A stretch of DNA of 64,000 nucleotides. It comes from Collinsella sp. (GTDB lineage: Bacteria > Actinomycetota > Coriobacteriia > Coriobacteriales > Coriobacteriaceae). The stretch spans positions 62,001-126,000 of the forward strand of contig DXMF01000026.1 in NCBI GenBank assembly GCA_019414345.1, given 5' to 3'. The position numbers and the translations under genes are program-made. Positions 1 through 9,489 of the stretch are shown in pieces. The notes beneath the pieces were generated by a model. It saw nothing but the letters and a program-made list of their open reading frames with translations, searched no databases and had not been told where the DNA came from. Within the stretch, counting starts at the first letter, position 1; each line of letters begins with the position of its first letter.

Positions 1-2
1 TG

Positions 3-278
3 TGCTCCGTTGGCCTGGACATGATCGCCATCCCCGGCGACACCCCGGTCGAGACCATCGCCGGCATTATCGCCGACGAGATGGCCATCGGCGTCATCAA
101 CAACAAGACCACGGCCGTCCGCGTGATTCCCGCCATTGGCAAGGGCGTGGGCGACTGCGTCGAGTACGGCGGCCTATTTGGCCGTGCGCCTATCATGCCG
201 GTGAACCCCAACGCCGGCACCGTGCTTGCCCACCGCGGTGGACGCTTCCCGGCGCCGCTGAACTCGCTCAAGAACTAG
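3..278 (+). CDS. PFL/DUF711 (UPF0210) family protein, C-terminal part
   Basis: This is the last 91 codons of a gene that enters from the left edge. The readable protein runs from [15 protein letters not shown] through [11 protein letters not shown] and [16 protein letters not shown] to the end [13 protein letters not shown]. That series of Gly-rich motifs matches the C-terminus of the PFL-like DUF711/UPF0210 proteins. Members resemble pyruvate-formate-lyase folds, but their reaction is not established, so I assign no function. In many Firmicutes and actinobacteria the gene follows an ACT-domain protein; that neighbour would lie outside the window. The TAG stop is followed by an unusual palindromic region rather than a simple terminator. 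Confidence 0.8.
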   Translation, partial: CSVGLDMIAIPGDTPVETIAGIIADEMAIGVINNKTTAVRVIPAIGKGVGDCVEYGGLFGRAPIMPVNPNAGTVLAHRGGRFPAPLNSLKN

Positions 279-320
279 CTGAGGGGGACTGGCGAGGAGC
301 CCCGCCGCCGGGCGGCAGAC

Positions 321-412
321 ATATAAGGTCGCCTGCTCGGACAGTCCTGACTCGCACGGAGAGCACATTAAGTGCTCTCCGGCTCGTGCGGAACTTGCGA
401 TCGACCTTATAT
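321..412. repeat. Large nested inverted repeat (92-nt hairpin)
   Basis: The outer arms ATATAAGGTCG (321-331) and CGACCTTATAT (402-412) are perfect complements. An inner hairpin pairs GGAGAGCAC (358-366) with GTGCTCTCC (372-380) around the loop ATTAA, and CGCAC (353-357) can also pair with GTGCG (386-390). No U-tract follows, so it is not a standard terminator. The interval 279-598 holds no gene that I can support. Confidence 0.6.
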
Positions 413-598
413 ATTTGCCCTCCCCGGGGCTCCCGCACAACGGGACCTCGGTTGGGTTCTATCCCGGTTGCAGTCGCTTCGCTTCTGCTCCACTTTGCTG
501 GTATGACGGTTTGGCGTTGGATCGGTTCTTTCTGATATATGCTGGTTGCGGCTCTTCTTTTGGGAGGAGTCGCTTTTTTGTTGCTAGGAGGTTGGCCC

Positions 599-1486
599 GT
601 GGCTGATGGGGAGAATCGTTCTGAGCTGCTTTCCACAGATTGGAATCTGGAGTGGATGCGTCTGCAAGCTGATCGGCGGCGGGCTGACGATTCTTTTGAG
701 TGGGATAAAAGGGCTCGGCATTTTCGGCCGTTGGAGACTGCCCCTTATGCTCGGGATTTTATAAAGCTGCTGGCGCTTGAGCCCGGCGAGTCGGTACTCG
801 ATATGGGGTGCGGGGCTGGGTCGATTGCTATTCCGCTTGCTCAGGCTGGGCATCCTGTGATTGCTGCTGACTTTTCCCCTGCCATGTTGGGCACGCTTGA
901 TGCTGGCATTGAGTACTATGGGCTCGAGGATCGCATTACGCCGCTTGAGCTTGCCTGGGACGATGACTGGGATTTGGTTGGACCGGTCGCGAAAGCGGTG
1001 GATGTTGCCTTTGCCAGTCGGTCGGTTACGACGACCAATCTAAAAGATGCGCTTGCCAAGCTCGACCGCACGGCTCGTCGGCGTTGTGCTGTCACGATGG
1101 TCGCCAACTCCAGCCCGCGTTATGATCTGCACTTGATGAACGCTATCGGCGCCTCGGTTACCTGCAGCAATGGCTTTGTGTACGCCTTCAACATCCTCAT
1201 TCAGATGGGTGCGTTGCCGCAGGTTACATACTTTGAATCGCCTCGTCGCGATACCTTCGATAGCCTTGAGGCAGGCGTGGCGGATTTTTCCCGTATGCTC
1301 GAGCATGGCAACGAGGATAAGATCGACCGCCTGCGCGACTATATCGCTCAGCACATGATCGAAAACCCCCATGCCGGCGAGCCGGGCTCCAAGGGCGTGC
1401 CGCAGGGGTGCTATATGCTCGACCATATCCGTAAGGTTCGCTGGGCGTTTATTGCATGGGAACCGGTCTCTGCGCCCAGCTCATAG
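599..1486 (+). CDS. Class I SAM-dependent methyltransferase
   Basis: This is a predicted cytosolic methyltransferase of about 295 residues. Motif I of the Rossmann-like SAM-binding fold is clear as VLDMGCGAGSIAIPLA, roughly residues 69-84, followed by the acidic strand end VIAADFSPAML. I chose the GTG at 599 because AGGAGG at 586-591 sits seven bases upstream; the ATG at 539 would add a hydrophobic N-terminal stretch and has no good ribosome binding site. The C-terminal half, containing VADFSRMLEHGNED and CYMLDHIRKVRWAFIAW, lacks features pointing to a substrate, so the methyl acceptor is unknown. The gene stands alone between a DUF711 gene and yhbY, both on the same strand. Confidence 0.75.
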   Translation: MADGENRSELLSTDWNLEWMRLQADRRRADDSFEWDKRARHFRPLETAPYARDFIKLLALEPGESVLDMGCGAGSIAIPLAQAGHPVIAADFSPAMLGTLDAGIEYYGLEDRITPLELAWDDDWDLVGPVAKAVDVAFASRSVTTTNLKDALAKLDRTARRRCAVTMVANSSPRYDLHLMNAIGASVTCSNGFVYAFNILIQMGALPQVTYFESPRRDTFDSLEAGVADFSRMLEHGNEDKIDRLRDYIAQHMIENPHAGEPGSKGVPQGCYMLDHIRKVRWAFIAWEPVSAPSS

Positions 1487-1644
1487 CCTGTTCGCAGCCC
1501 GCACCGCCCACTCACTCGGCATCCGCATTCTTTTTGAACTGGGCAAACGCGCTCCACACCGCGCCGTTCCTGCGCTATCGTGGGACAGCTCACGTAGATT
1601 AAGGCCCCGTCGCGGGGCGCCCCATACATAGAAAGCGAGAACCC

Positions 1645-1944
1645 ATGGCACTGACAGGAGCCCAGGTCAAGCAGCTTCGCAGCATGGCCCATCACCTCAA
1701 CCCCGCCATCATCATCGGTAAGTCCGATGTCAACGAGGGCACCGTCGAGCAGACGGTCGCCTACCTGGAGAAGCATGAGCTCGTTAAGTGCTCCGTGCTC
1801 GATGGCTCCAGCCTTTCCGCCCGCGAGGCCGCCGAAGAGCTCGCTGAGCGTTGCCACGCCGAGGTCGTCCAGGTCATCGGCCGCAAGTTCTCGCTGTATC
1901 GCGAGTCCTCGCGCAAGGACATCGAGAAGATCAAGCTCGTCTAA
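1645..1944 (+). CDS. yhbY: YhbY family RNA-binding protein (CRM domain)
   Basis: This 99-residue protein is almost entirely one CRM (CRS1-YhbY) domain. It opens with LTGAQVKQLRSMAHHLNPAIIIGKSDVNEGTV, which contains the family's L-R-x(3)-H-L-x-P loop and a G-K-x-G-like GKSDVN turn. It ends with the strand VIGRKFSLYR. YhbY proteins associate with pre-50S ribosomal particles, so a role in large-subunit assembly is likely. The length matches the family's usual 95-100 residues. An intrinsic terminator follows directly, and its U-tract overlaps the stop codon of the convergent regulator gene. Confidence 0.92.
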   Translation: MALTGAQVKQLRSMAHHLNPAIIIGKSDVNEGTVEQTVAYLEKHELVKCSVLDGSSLSAREAAEELAERCHAEVVQVIGRKFSLYRESSRKDIEKIKLV

Positions 1945-1981
1945 GAGTCAATGATCCGGCGAACCAACACATAGCAAGCTT

Positions 1982-2015
1982 ACGGGTGCCCAAGTACTTC
2001 GGGCGCCCGTTTTTT
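1982..2015 (+). terminator. Intrinsic terminator after yhbY
   Basis: ACGGGTGCCC pairs with GGGCGCCCGT (one G-U pair) around a nine-base loop, followed by six T residues. The T-run overlaps the TAA of the convergent gene that ends at 2014. Confidence 0.85.
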
Positions 2016-5013
2016 ATCGCTCGACCAGCACGCGATTGAGCCGCCCCTCCACCAAGCGCTCGTATAGACGCCGCGTCTCGGGCTCGGGCACGCCATTGAC
2101 CTGCTCCCTCAGATGGTGCATATGCCCACTGTATAGCTCGACGATATCGCGCCTCCGCCCCGCCGCACTGTAGACACGCATGGCGCAGCGCACCATATCC
2201 TCACGCGCCGTTTCCTGTCGAAGCCCCGACTCCGCCAGCCAAATCGCCGACTGCAGATCGTTTTCTTCTAGAGCGGCATTTGCTCCCTTAATCATGCAAT
2301 CGATGTACTTTGACTGCATAATGCGTCGCATACGCAAAAAGTAGGTGGGATTACAGCCATTGGGAACATACAGCGGTCCGGCATAAAGCTGCTCAATCTT
2401 AAGGCACAGCTCAACTAAATGGGGCCCGCGCGCACCCGTGCGATTTCCCAAAACCTCGCGGCTTATCTGGTCAAACAGCCGTACATCGGTCTTGACGTAG
2501 TCGCCGTTGAGTCCGATGCATTCATTTTGGATGAGCACACACGACTTGCCATCCGGCGTCGGTCCCAAAGCCGACCGCAAGCGCGATATCGTCGAGTACA
2601 GGTTGTTGCGGGCGCTATTGAACTCGGCATGGGGCCACAACTCCATGGCCAGCGTCTCACGATCGACGAGCGCATCCATGCCCAGCGCAAGCCGCTCGGC
2701 AAGTGTCGCCGCCTTCTTGCGGCGCCACATTTTGTCCGTGATGGGAAACCCGTCGCGCTCGGCGCGGAACGCACCAAACATGCGAATCTCGATATGGTCG
2801 ATGGTATCAACGGCTTCAACCTCGCCGGCCTGGAACAGGCGCTCGCCCTCCCCTTCCAGATCATCGCGCAGCGAGTACCGCGACAGCTCGCGCACGGGAA
2901 GCTTCTTGCGAATCCTGGTCGCCGGCTCGCCCAGACAATGCATGGCAAGGCGCGCAAAGAGCCGATACGATGGCTCCAGAATCCCCGCACGATTCATGGA
3001 CATCCAGGCCGCAAGATCGCTGTCTCGGCCCGCACAGGCCAAATGCAGCGCCACCATCCAGGCCTCCGCTCCACCAACCTGCGTCTGGCTTATATCGAGT
3101 AGCTCCGCTTCCTCGCGCACCGAAACCATCGAGGTGTTACGCAGATACGCCGCGCGCTCCAACAGCAATGCGTTATCGCGCATGTACGCAATCGACTCCT
3201 CGGCAAGTTTGAGCACTTGGACCGCACGGAACTTTGCATTAACCGGCCGTCCCTCTGCCAGCGACTGCCAGCCTTCTAGCAACAGGCCAAACAGCTGAAT
3301 CTGGTTGTCGCGCATGCGCACGGCAAAACGATCGAGCTCGTTGAATGCCGCGTCGTCGGTTACCGGCAAGCCGGAAAGGAGCCGCCGTGCCGCCAACACC
3401 ATGCGCACCCAGATAGCCATCGCCTTAAGCCCACGTACGTCGAGCGCCTCCCGCACCACCGTCATCTCGTCGTCGCGCTTGTCGGTTCCCGCAAACGACC
3501 CGTCAAAGAGCTCCACCAGCATGCTATCGGCCCGTATAACAATCCCCGCGATGTCGAGCTCGCAGTCGTAGGCCTTGCTCGTTTTGAGCTGCTGTAGAAC
3601 GCCGCCGTCATCTCCCCGTTCGGTCAGGCATCGCTTGACCTCGATATGCGCAGACAACATATCGAGTGCGGTATGGGATGTCTCGATTTCTGGCACGGCC
3701 AGGTTCGTAGGGAGCCCAAGCCCGTTGTCCCCATAGCAAACAGCCGTCAGTGTCTGGGCCACCCTCCATGAAACAGGGTCTATTTCGCAGGCCGCCCGTT
3801 CGCCCCCGCGCTCGATGACCGATGCCATATAGCGAGCGAGCTTTGTATTGGACACGCTGACCGCTGCCAGATATACGCCAAGCGCCTCGGCAGGCGTTGG
3901 CTCTGGAGCCGAATCGTCGGCATCGATCGTGCCCAGCGCCGCTCGGCAGATATCGGCCCCGTGCCCCGTCAGAGCCAGATCGACCCCATACTGCCCAGCA
4001 AGTTCAAGGACCGCCCCACGGTCCAAAAAGGCATCCGCCAGGCCCATCGCCGCATCGCATCGGCCCGCCTTAAGCAAAATCCGGGCCGCCCTCGGAACAA
4101 GTTCGGGGCGAACCTCGGCCACCAACTTACGCAAACGCAAGCGTCCGTTATCCTCCGTGCCCAGACACGTAAAACTCCGCTCGGCGGGATCCAAGCCAAA
4201 GATCGGGTAGTCGCGTACAAAGTAGGACTGGTCGACCATCGACAGCCTCACCCCGCAAGCCTCGAGTTCCGCGATATTGCCCTCGCCCATCAAAACCATG
4301 AGACATGCCACGCAAAACAGCGCATTATTGTCGAGCGAAGCCAGATCGACAAGTGCCGCGCCATATACGTTGACAATCTCGTTTTCGAGCAGACCGGCTA
4401 CGTCGCCTTGGCCATACAGACCCGTCTGCAATGCCGAAACGAGCTCGGGCACGCCCTGCGTGAGCTGATAAAAGTCGAGCGATGTGCTGATCGAAAACGC
4501 CGATGCCCACGCCGAATACTCATAGGCATGCACCTTGAGCATCTGCGCATTGATCTTAACCGAATCGCCCAGCCCATGAATCAGCTGACGATTTGAAGGA
4601 CGACAGGAGATAAAGACCCCTATCCCCATAGCGCGCAGGCCGCGAATCCTGTCGATGAGGTCTTCGGTATCGTGCTGATCGAGGTTTGGCACATTATCAA
4701 TCGCGATAAGGGAGTGCGGTTTGTCTTTGAGTTCTTCGGTAACCACCTCGAGCTGCATAAACACCTCGCGCCCAATGGCGCGATCGGCCTCGATAATCCG
4801 CACGGGGCCTCGCGTCGGGTCGCATTTAACCTCATGGGTGTACTGCAGCAGCACCGAGGTCTTCCCAAACCCGTCGGGCGCATAAAGAACCACGATGCCG
4901 GCCTTTCGGCCCTTGGCGATAAGCTCATTCATCAAGCGTTCGCGTCGCACCATATAGCCTCCGCCCAGCGGCATCAGCTCGAGGTCGTCTATACCGCTCA
5001 AATCGTTTACCAT
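2014..5013 (-). CDS. Large ATPase-type transcriptional regulator with C-terminal winged helix and BTAD-like region
   Basis: This is a 999-residue MalT/SARP-like regulator. An N-terminal STAND/AAA-type ATPase has the P-loop APDGFGKTS at residues 45-53, and a Walker B-like strand, SLIAIDNVP, lies near residue 105. A long helical middle part follows, probably with TPR-like repeats. Around residues 740-830 comes an OmpR/SARP-style winged helix (IRMFGAFRAERDG, WRRKKAATLAERLAL, then ELWPHAEFNSARNNLYSTISRLR). The last 150 residues resemble a bacterial transcriptional activation domain. Such proteins bind DNA after sensing a ligand or partner through the ATPase. The gene is monocistronic and has no divergent partner that would reveal its regulon. 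The initiator ATG follows GAGGAGCGGGC. Confidence 0.75.
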   Translation of the reverse strand: MVNDLSGIDDLELMPLGGGYMVRRERLMNELIAKGRKAGIVVLYAPDGFGKTSVLLQYTHEVKCDPTRGPVRIIEADRAIGREVFMQLEVVTEELKDKPHSLIAIDNVPNLDQHDTEDLIDRIRGLRAMGIGVFISCRPSNRQLIHGLGDSVKINAQMLKVHAYEYSAWASAFSISTSLDFYQLTQGVPELVSALQTGLYGQGDVAGLLENEIVNVYGAALVDLASLDNNALFCVACLMVLMGEGNIAELEACGVRLSMVDQSYFVRDYPIFGLDPAERSFTCLGTEDNGRLRLRKLVAEVRPELVPRAARILLKAGRCDAAMGLADAFLDRGAVLELAGQYGVDLALTGHGADICRAALGTIDADDSAPEPTPAEALGVYLAAVSVSNTKLARYMASVIERGGERAACEIDPVSWRVAQTLTAVCYGDNGLGLPTNLAVPEIETSHTALDMLSAHIEVKRCLTERGDDGGVLQQLKTSKAYDCELDIAGIVIRADSMLVELFDGSFAGTDKRDDEMTVVREALDVRGLKAMAIWVRMVLAARRLLSGLPVTDDAAFNELDRFAVRMRDNQIQLFGLLLEGWQSLAEGRPVNAKFRAVQVLKLAEESIAYMRDNALLLERAAYLRNTSMVSVREEAELLDISQTQVGGAEAWMVALHLACAGRDSDLAAWMSMNRAGILEPSYRLFARLAMHCLGEPATRIRKKLPVRELSRYSLRDDLEGEGERLFQAGEVEAVDTIDHIEIRMFGAFRAERDGFPITDKMWRRKKAATLAERLALGMDALVDRETLAMELWPHAEFNSARNNLYSTISRLRSALGPTPDGKSCVLIQNECIGLNGDYVKTDVRLFDQISREVLGNRTGARGPHLVELCLKIEQLYAGPLYVPNGCNPTYFLRMRRIMQSKYIDCMIKGANAALEENDLQSAIWLAESGLRQETAREDMVRCAMRVYSAAGRRRDIVELYSGHMHHLREQVNGVPEPETRRLYERLVEGRLNRVLVER

Positions 5014-5400
5014 GCCCGCTCCTCAACTCGACCGTATGGACACTGTAGCCGCAAGACCATACAAGCCGCGCTATGAATAGAGCGACCTTGTGTTTTAGGT
5101 TGTCTTTTGGTACGCAAGCGGCAAGTTTTTGTACAGCGAGGGCCGATTGTTATTAATCCCCCGACTAATCGGTCTTTAAGCAGGTAAATGAGCTTGTCAG
5201 CTTGTCCCATCTAAGCGGCAGTGTAACGCAAATGAACAAGGTTCAGCTATGTCATTCAACTCGCCTAGCACCCGCTACCGTCTACGACCTTTTAGTGGCA
5301 TTTTTGCATAGAATCTGATATGAATGAATCAAGCTGTTGGGCATCCGGCATTCGTCAAGCTTGCGGCAAGATTTTGGTCAAGTGGACAGAAAGGGATAGC
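5014..5400. other. Gene-free intergenic region
   Basis: This is the upstream region of the minus-strand regulator plus the tail of the nagB unit. A short inverted repeat, CCGATT/AATCGG, surrounds 5144-5173. I see no convincing gene, RNA or promoter of near-consensus quality. Confidence 0.5.
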
Positions 5401-5428
5401 AAAAAGGCCCCCGCAAAGCGGAGGCCTT
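5401..5428 (-). terminator. Intrinsic terminator after nagB
   Basis: On the minus strand AAGGCCTCCGC pairs with GCGGGGGCCTT through a three-base loop and is followed by TTTTT. It lies 33 bases past the nagB stop. Confidence 0.85.
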
Positions 5429-5460
5429 AGGCAAGGCTATGTCGAGGTGCAGGATTCGCG

Positions 5461-6189
5461 CTACTCGCAGAGCGAAAGGGCGGCCTCGTCGGCAACGACA
5501 ACGCAGTTGGTGTGCAGCTGCAGGATCGAAGCCGGGCACTCGGGCGTAACCGGACCATAGCACATATCGTGCACGGCCTGAGCCTTGGCCTCGCCGTTGG
5601 CGACGACCAGGATCATGCGGGCATACATGATGGTCTGAGTACCCATGGTGTAGGCCTGACGGGGAACATCGTCGATGCTGTCGAACAGGCGGCTGTTGGC
5701 CTGAATGGTGCTCTCGGTAAGGTCGACGCAGTGCGTGCCCTTGGAGAAGTGGTCATCGGGCTCGTTGAAGCCGATGTGGCCGTTGTTGCCAATGCCGAGC
5801 AGCTGCAGATCGGGATAGCCGGCGGCAGCGACGACCTTATCGTACTCAGAGCAGGCAGCGGCGGCGTCGGGGTTGGAACCGTCGGGCACATGCGTGTTGT
5901 TCAGGTCGATGTTGATGTGATCGAAGAAGTTCTCACGCATGAAGTAGTGATAGCTCTGGGGATCGTCGTGCGAAAGGCCGCGATACTCGTCCAGGTTGTA
6001 GGTGCTGACCTCGGCAAAGTCGACGTCGCCCTTCTCGTACCAAGCAGCGAGCTGCTTGTAGGCACCGATCGGGGTGGAGCCGGTGGCAAGACCCAACACG
6101 CAGTCGGGCTTGAGGATAACCTGCGCCGAGATAATATTGGCGGCCTTGCGGCTCATATCCTCGTAGTCTTTAGCTTTAATGATCTTCAT
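5461..6189 (-). CDS. nagB: Glucosamine-6-phosphate deaminase
   Basis: NagB converts glucosamine-6-phosphate to fructose-6-phosphate and ammonia, feeding amino-sugar nitrogen and carbon into glycolysis. The 242-residue protein opens MKIIKAKDYEDMSRKAA and carries the hallmark LGLATGSTPIGAY, the active-site region YNLDEYRGL, LLGIGNNGHIGFNEP with the catalytic His, and the family end motif in ASILQLH. The ATG at 6189 was chosen because it matches the family N-terminus and follows AAAGGA; upstream in-frame sequence is non-family. A PTS EIIA and glmM lie upstream on the same strand, so uptake and interconversion of amino sugars cluster here. The 271-bp gap before it carries a hairpin and may have its own promoter. 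Confidence 0.95.
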   Translation of the reverse strand: MKIIKAKDYEDMSRKAANIISAQVILKPDCVLGLATGSTPIGAYKQLAAWYEKGDVDFAEVSTYNLDEYRGLSHDDPQSYHYFMRENFFDHINIDLNNTHVPDGSNPDAAAACSEYDKVVAAAGYPDLQLLGIGNNGHIGFNEPDDHFSKGTHCVDLTESTIQANSRLFDSIDDVPRQAYTMGTQTIMYARMILVVANGEAKAQAVHDMCYGPVTPECPASILQLHTNCVVVADEAALSLCE

Positions 6190-6386
6190 TACGCGTCCTT
6201 TCTCGTACAAGAGAGGCAAGGCTCCCTTACAAGCACTTGCCCGCGGCCCGCGTCGGCCGCAACCAACGTGTGCGGCCACCAGGGCGAGGTCGCGTAATGT
6301 ATGTGTCTCGTGTCTAACCGCGTCGAGGCCCCTGCCCGTCCACGGTGACCCAAAGCCTTTTAGCTTCGGACAAATCCCATCTTGCC

Positions 6387-6420
6387 ACGGAGGGCGTCCT
6401 CTTTCAAGGGCGCCCTCCGT
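6387..6420. other. Hairpin between the EIIA gene and nagB
   Basis: ACGGAGGGCG and CGCCCTCCGT form a perfect 10-bp stem with a 14-base loop. There is no T-run on either side, so it could act as an mRNA-stability or processing hairpin or a factor-dependent stop. This is inference. Confidence 0.45.
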
Positions 6421-6460
6421 AAACGTGTTTGAATTGTAGGCTAATGGCCACGTGCACTTG

Positions 6461-6958
6461 TTAGCGCTCGCGAGCAACGATGAGCTGGTCCATCTCTTCG
6501 ACATGCGCGCCAACGGAGCCCTTGATGCTCGAGAACTCAACGGAGTTGCATACCAAGATGGGAACCGTCACATCGTAGCCCTCGGCAGCAATTGCCTCGC
6601 GATCGAACTCAATGAGTACATCGCCCTTATGGACGATGTCACCCACTTGCGCATATACGGTAAAGTGCTTGCCCTCAAGCTGAACAGTGTCCAAACCAAC
6701 GTGGATGAGCACGTCCAAGCCATCGACCGTGTTAAGCGCAACAGCGTGTCCCGTGGGAAAAATGGCCTCGACCTTGGCATCAGCCGGTGCAATCACACGC
6801 GTGCCGGTAGGCTGAATCGCCACGCCCTGGCCCAAAAGGCCGGTGGCAAATGTCTGGTCGTTTACCTCGGAAAGCGGAATGACGTCGCCCGAGATGGGAG
6901 CATCCAGCGTAAGGACTCGACCACGCATACCAAAAGACCTTAGGACTTTAGTGAACAT
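6461..6958 (-). CDS. crr: PTS glucose-family EIIA (Crr-like) protein
   Basis: This is a free-standing EIIA-Glc domain of 165 residues that accepts phosphate from HPr on a histidine and passes it to an EIIB domain. Family signatures are the N-terminal PISGDVIPLSEV, GVAIQPT with APADAKVEAIFPTGHAVAL, and the active-site block LDVLIHVGLDTVQLEGKHF, whose His is the phospho-acceptor. Ribosome binding sequence GAGGGGGAGC directly precedes the ATG. No EIIBC is adjacent, so its partner transporter must be encoded elsewhere; a role in catabolite control is also possible. It lies between glmM and nagB on the same strand, 71 bp after glmM, consistent with an amino-sugar connection. Confidence 0.9.
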   Translation of the reverse strand: MFTKVLRSFGMRGRVLTLDAPISGDVIPLSEVNDQTFATGLLGQGVAIQPTGTRVIAPADAKVEAIFPTGHAVALNTVDGLDVLIHVGLDTVQLEGKHFTVYAQVGDIVHKGDVLIEFDREAIAAEGYDVTVPILVCNSVEFSSIKGSVGAHVEEMDQLIVARER

Positions 6959-7029
6959 GCTCCCCCTCGGACATACCGATCAACCAAAATAACCTTAACA
7001 GTTTACCACTTGGCACTCGTTTTTGACCA

Positions 7030-8367
7030 TTAGGGAAGTTCGCGCTTGACAACCTCGACGATGTCGTCGACAACGCGCTGGGTCAGCTCGTGCGTCTCGG
7101 CCTCGGCCATAACGCGGACCAGCGGCTCGGTACCGCTCGGACGCACCAGAATGCGGCCGCGGCCGTCAAGCTCCTTCTCGGCAGCAGCGACGGCATCCCA
7201 GATGGGCTGGCAATCATCCAGACCAGCCTTGTTGTCGGAATGCACGTTGACGAGTACCTGCGGATACTTCTTCATGATGCCGGCAAGATCGGTGAGGGTA
7301 CGACCGGTGCGCTTGAGCACGGCCAGCAGCTGCAGAGCCGTCACCAGGCCGTCACCGGTGGTGTTGTGCTCCAGGAAGATGATGTGGCCGGACTGTTCGC
7401 CGCCGATGACGGCACCGTCCGCGAGCATACGCTCAAGAACATAACGGTCGCCCACAGCGGTCTGAACCATCTCGAAGCCCTGCTCCTTCATAGCGATGGA
7501 GAAGCCCAGGTTGCACATGACGGTCGAGACGATCTCGGAGCTGGCGAGCTTGCCGCGGGCGGCGAGGTCAGAACCGCAGATAGCCAGGATGTAGTCACCG
7601 TCGATCTCATTGCCCTCGCTGTCCACAAAGAGCACGCGATCGGCGTCGCCGTCGTGGGCCAGGCCGATGTCAGCATGGGTGCGCAGCACGAGCTCGCGCA
7701 GGGGCTCGAGGTGAGTGGAGCCGCACTCGACATTGATGTCGGTGCCGCAGTAATCGGTGTTGATGGCATGGACCGTGGCACCCAGGCGCTGCAGCGCGGC
7801 GGGCGTAGTCTGGCAGGAAGCACCGTGACCGCAGTCGACGGCAACGACCAGGCCATCGAGCCTCAGGCCATCAAGCGTATCGATGGCGTGGTCGACGTAT
7901 GCCTTGCGAGCGTCCTTCATCTTGATGATGTGGCCCACGCCGGCACCGGTCGGCAGCGTGTCGGCAGCCATGGCTTCCTCGGACATGACCCAGGCGCTGA
8001 TCTCTTCCTCGACCGCATCGGGAAGCTTCATGCCCTTGCGGCTAAAGAACTTGATGCCGTTGAACTCCGGCGGATTATGCGAAGCAGAGATGACGATGCC
8101 GCCGTCGAGCTCATTCTGGACGGTGAGCAGCGCCACGGCAGGCGTGGGGATGACGCCGCAGCAGTGCGGACGGCCGCCCTCGGCCATGATGCCGGCGGTC
8201 AGAGCGCTCTCGAGCATGGTGCCCGAAAGACGCGTGTCGCGGCCGACACAGATATCCGGACCAAGGAACTTGGTCGCCGCGCGGCCCAGGCGAAACGCGA
8301 GGTCACACGAGAGGTCGGCATTGGCGACGCCACGGACGCCGTCGGTACCGAAGATGTTCTGGGGCAT
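7030..8367 (-). CDS. glmM: Phosphoglucosamine mutase
   Basis: GlmM interconverts glucosamine-6-phosphate and glucosamine-1-phosphate on the route to UDP-GlcNAc and peptidoglycan. The 445 residues match the family length. It begins MPQNIFGTDGVRGVAN, has the phosphoserine loop ISASHNPPEFNGIKFF near residue 100, the metal-binding DGDADR loop, GGEQSGHI in the sugar-binding domain, and RILVRPSGTEPLVRVMAEA for phosphate binding. GGAAGGAG lies seven bases before the ATG. With nagB nearby, the region handles glucosamine-6-phosphate in both the biosynthetic and the degradative direction. Confidence 0.96.
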   Translation of the reverse strand: MPQNIFGTDGVRGVANADLSCDLAFRLGRAATKFLGPDICVGRDTRLSGTMLESALTAGIMAEGGRPHCCGVIPTPAVALLTVQNELDGGIVISASHNPPEFNGIKFFSRKGMKLPDAVEEEISAWVMSEEAMAADTLPTGAGVGHIIKMKDARKAYVDHAIDTLDGLRLDGLVVAVDCGHGASCQTTPAALQRLGATVHAINTDYCGTDINVECGSTHLEPLRELVLRTHADIGLAHDGDADRVLFVDSEGNEIDGDYILAICGSDLAARGKLASSEIVSTVMCNLGFSIAMKEQGFEMVQTAVGDRYVLERMLADGAVIGGEQSGHIIFLEHNTTGDGLVTALQLLAVLKRTGRTLTDLAGIMKKYPQVLVNVHSDNKAGLDDCQPIWDAVAAAEKELDGRGRILVRPSGTEPLVRVMAEAETHELTQRVVDDIVEVVKRELP

Positions 8368-8424
8368 AGGATCGCTCCTTCCCTAGCAGGCGATATGCAA
8401 CCGCCCACCCTAGTCGAAAAAGAA

Positions 8425-8460
8425 AAGCGGGACCCGCCGAGGAATCGGCAGGCCCCGCTT
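8425..8460 (-). terminator. Intrinsic terminator after rpsI
   Basis: Arms AAGCGGGACCCGCCGA and TCGGCAGGCCCCGCTT pair with two mismatches. On the minus strand the stem is followed by TTCTTTTTC. Confidence 0.85.
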
Positions 8461-8490
8461 GTACATTGTATCTCGAAAGGAGATAAAACC

Positions 8491-8886
<396 letters not shown>

Positions 8887-8888
8887 CT

Positions 8889-9332
8889 TTAAGCCTCCAG
8901 CTCAATCTTCGTGGGGTTCTGGGCAGCGTGCGGATGCTCGGCACCAGCGTAGACCTTAAGCTTGGTCATCTGGGCACGGCCGAGGGTGGTCTTGGGCAGC
9001 ATACCGCGAACGGCGCGCTCGATAACCTTCTCCGGGTGCTTCTCCATAGCCTGGCGGAAGCTCTCAGCCTTGAGGCCGCCGTTGTAGCCGCTGTGGCGAT
9101 AATAGGTCTTCGTGTCGGCCTTGTTACCGGTAAGCTGGACCTTATCGGCGTTGATGACGACAACGAAGTCGCCGCAGTCGCTGTTGGGCGTGAACTGGGG
9201 CTTGTTCTTACCGCGCAGGATCATTGCGATCTGGGTGGCAAGACGGCCCAGGACAGCACCATCGGCGTCGACGAGAACCCAGTTGCGCTGGACCTCGCCC
9301 TGCTTGGCGTAGTGAGTCGATTTCGAAATCAC
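8889..9332 (-). CDS. rplM: 50S ribosomal protein L13
   Basis: The 147-residue L13 protein starts at a GTG preceded by GGAGGAG. It contains [19 protein letters not shown], the conserved [30 protein letters not shown], and the motif [14 protein letters not shown]. It is the first gene of the rplM-rpsI operon. The roughly 70-base leader can fold into a GTTAC/GTAAC-based hairpin, which may serve ribosomal-protein feedback, though I cannot demonstrate this. Confidence 0.98.
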   Translation of the reverse strand: MISKSTHYAKQGEVQRNWVLVDADGAVLGRLATQIAMILRGKNKPQFTPNSDCGDFVVVINADKVQLTGNKADTKTYYRHSGYNGGLKAESFRQAMEKHPEKVIERAVRGMLPKTTLGRAQMTKLKVYAGAEHPHAAQNPTKIELEA

Positions 9333-9398
9333 TTAGACTCCTCCATGTACAGTACGTGTTGTTACAGAGATTCACGGGGCTCTGCAAGTAACCCGTCC

Positions 9399-9426
9399 AT
9401 ATTACCCCGCTCACCGTACGAGTCAA
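9399..9426 (-). promoter_or_regulatory. Promoter of rplM-rpsI
   Basis: On the minus strand TTGACT (9421-9426) and TAATAT (9399-9404) are separated by 16 bases, close to the sigma-70-type consensus. They lie about 70 bases upstream of the rplM GTG. Confidence 0.75.
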
Positions 9427-9489
9427 CAGGTATTTTGGCTCCGACCAGAGTTTCTGCACATGTCATCCATGGGTCATGACGTCGCGACA

